64,000 bases of DNA, taken from NCBI RefSeq assembly GCF_026213295.1, contig NC_079431.1:9437813-9501812 (forward strand), written 5' to 3'. Both the position numbers and the translations under genes were made by a program. The notes under the pieces are model-generated. The model made no database searches and had not been told where the DNA came from. It saw only the letters and a list, made by a program, of their open reading frames with translations. Of this stretch, positions 62,532-64,000 are shown in pieces. Position 1 is the first letter of the stretch. Each line of letters opens with the position of its first letter. Origin of the DNA: Gadus chalcogrammus. Lineage: Eukaryota; Chordata; Actinopteri; Gadiformes; Gadidae.

Positions 62532-63049
62532 GCTAACTGCTAGGTTTAGGTCATGAACCGTGTTAGTGTAGTCAGGGAGCAGTGAAATTAAAAAAGGAGT
62601 GCTGGCAGGAAAAGATGAATGAACTTCATCAAACTAAGGTTTCAGTGAGTAGGTTTTGCCCGTATTACCCATTAGCGAGGACACCATCACTTGTAAGTTA
62701 ACAGCGTTTGAACTATAGAAATCAAAATAGTGGTTGGCTGGTTCCTGGTGCCAAACTAATCATTTACCCACATTATGAGTCGTAATGTTGTAAACTTCCA
62801 AGGGCGCTAAAGTTAATTGTATATGTGAGTGTCAACGGCACAGTACCAGTGATGGATTAGGGAGGGATGTATAATACAATAATACGTCAAAACAAAGACC
62901 TGGATTTTTCTTCTGAAAATGGGAACAATGCAATATGTTTTAATGTAGCCTGCTGGAAGGTGGTATTTCTAGCTTTCCTCCTGCACATAACGCAGCTTAT
63001 TATTCACTGCACTGAGTACAACCGGCACTGGGGGTCCAAACAAATCTTT

Positions 63050-63235
63050 TTTTTTTTATTCAGGACAAAGGCTTTTATCCAAATCAATTCATGGTTAATA
63101 AAAGCCCAAGTTATTAAGCAACAGGTATGGATTTATGAACCCTGCTCAGGAATGATAACAATTAGTCTGGGGACATCAGGGATCGAACCGTAAAATTCTT
63201 GGTCTACCCTAGCGGCTAAAGTAGTCCGCCCCTTA
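63050..63235 (-). mobile_element. SINE-like element, minus strand
   Basis: Read on the minus strand it has a B-box-like GGTTCGATCCC (from GGGATCGAACC at about 63179) and further on TTTGGATAAAAGCC, the fish SINE/L2 3' block, in the expected order. Degenerate copy. Confidence 0.6.
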
Positions 63236-64000
63236 ATTGGACTGGGTGTTTGTTTGGTGTTGTGTGTGCACTTTGCTATTTGCATTGTGGCCAATCCAAA
63301 TATTATAGTGTACACTTGTGTGAAAACTTTAATTAAATTGAACTTTTTAAAGCCATTGCCATATGAATACAGTTGGAGACAAGATGTAATAATATTACAT
63401 AATTGACTTACCATATTTACTATGTGCCTTCTCATTTCTCATCAAAAAACAATACTTTTGTGAAACAGGGGCATCTCAATTCCTTGGTTTTCTTATGTTC
63501 ACATAATCCCCTCGTACAAAGGAGGACAATATTTAAACACAACTTTACATCACCTTCCTCGGTGAAGTATGCACGATGCGTGACCTTTACCTCCAACTCT
63601 TGACCTTTGAAAGAATCAGCACAATATTAAGCAGCGACATCCCTACTGTTAAAAAAAGTGAATCCTCCACCAACCACAAAGACCTTTACCAGAGTTGTAA
63701 TATTTTTCATATTCATAAACGGGCAGCAATCCTCCTCACCCAAGGCTTACCCCGAGGCATGCCTGGGATATTCCATGAGTGGTGCCAAACATTTTACCCA
63801 AACGTACATATGTTTGGCTGCCAAAGAATCCGTGGCATGATGCTAGCTCACAACATATGTTTTCAGAAATAATTGGTGAGGTGTTTTGTAAAAAAAAAAA
63901 ATTAATAATAAAACTGTACCACAGTGCATCTGTCAACAACACAGGCAGCTATAAGTAGATGTTTAAATGGTTCACCTCTCTGCGGTGTGACGGTGTGTTC

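Larger units (their letters stand above)
58541..64000. other. Intergenic, AT-rich sequence downstream of the gene
   Basis: No gene could be supported. An open frame at 60902-61141 (+) and one at 60086-60379 (-) are unexplained and weak. The stretch holds CA and purine microsatellites (62116-62531) and a minus-strand SINE-like piece (63050-63235). Confidence 0.7.

Overview
The window is vertebrate genomic DNA, most likely from a teleost fish. The evidence is long introns with canonical GT/AG borders, fish-type retroposon tails, and a very high load of (CA)n/(GT)n, (CT)n and mixed microsatellites. Such density is known from gadiform (cod-like) genomes, so a codfish is a reasonable guess but is not proven. 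Nothing here looks prokaryotic: there are no operons, rRNA, CRISPR arrays or insertion sequences.

The window holds one recognisable gene on the + strand, a contactin-associated protein-like gene (CNTNAP/Caspr, neurexin superfamily). I could assemble 22 consecutive coding exons with compatible phases and no internal stop. They run from 9603 to the stop codon at 56730-56732. By comparison with the 24-exon CNTNAP2 layout they are exons 3 to 24. Exons 1 and 2 (signal peptide and start of the discoidin domain) must lie upstream of base 1. The joined exons encode about 1245 residues in the order: discoidin (F5/8 C) remainder, LamG1, LamG2, EGF1, fibrinogen-like, LamG3, EGF2, LamG4, transmembrane helix, and a short cytoplasmic tail ending E-Y-Y-I. 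The tail and the LamG4 half place it in the CNTNAP3/4/5 group. CNTNAP4 is my best guess and CNTNAP5 is possible.

Layout: 1-9602 is the 3' part of intron 2 with no exon seen. 9603-21080 holds exons 3-7 (discoidin and LamG1). 23072-27660 holds exons 8-10 (LamG2). 29566-38124 holds exons 11-15 (EGF1 and fibrinogen-like). 38779-42021 holds exons 16-18 (LamG3 and EGF2). Intron 18 (42022-49013) is the largest complete intron and carries a hAT-like DNA transposon with palindromic cores, a local duplication and retroposon pieces. 49014-53256 holds exons 19-23 (LamG4 and juxtamembrane stalk), and 56539-56732 is the last exon (membrane helix and tail). A 3' UTR of about 1.8 kb ends near a poly(A) signal at 58516. 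From there to 64000 the sequence is AT-rich intergenic DNA with a minus-strand SINE-like element and more microsatellites.

I found no undescribed multi-gene system. The most interesting signals are simple repeats sitting inside or beside the splice sites of this gene: (TG)7 at the exon 13 acceptor, GTGC/TG at the exon 20 acceptor, (CT)n at the exon 4 acceptor, and (CA)n just after the exon 8 donor. Others are an alanine/glycine run in LamG2, repeat families present more than once in the introns, and the nested inverted repeats of the intron 18 transposon.
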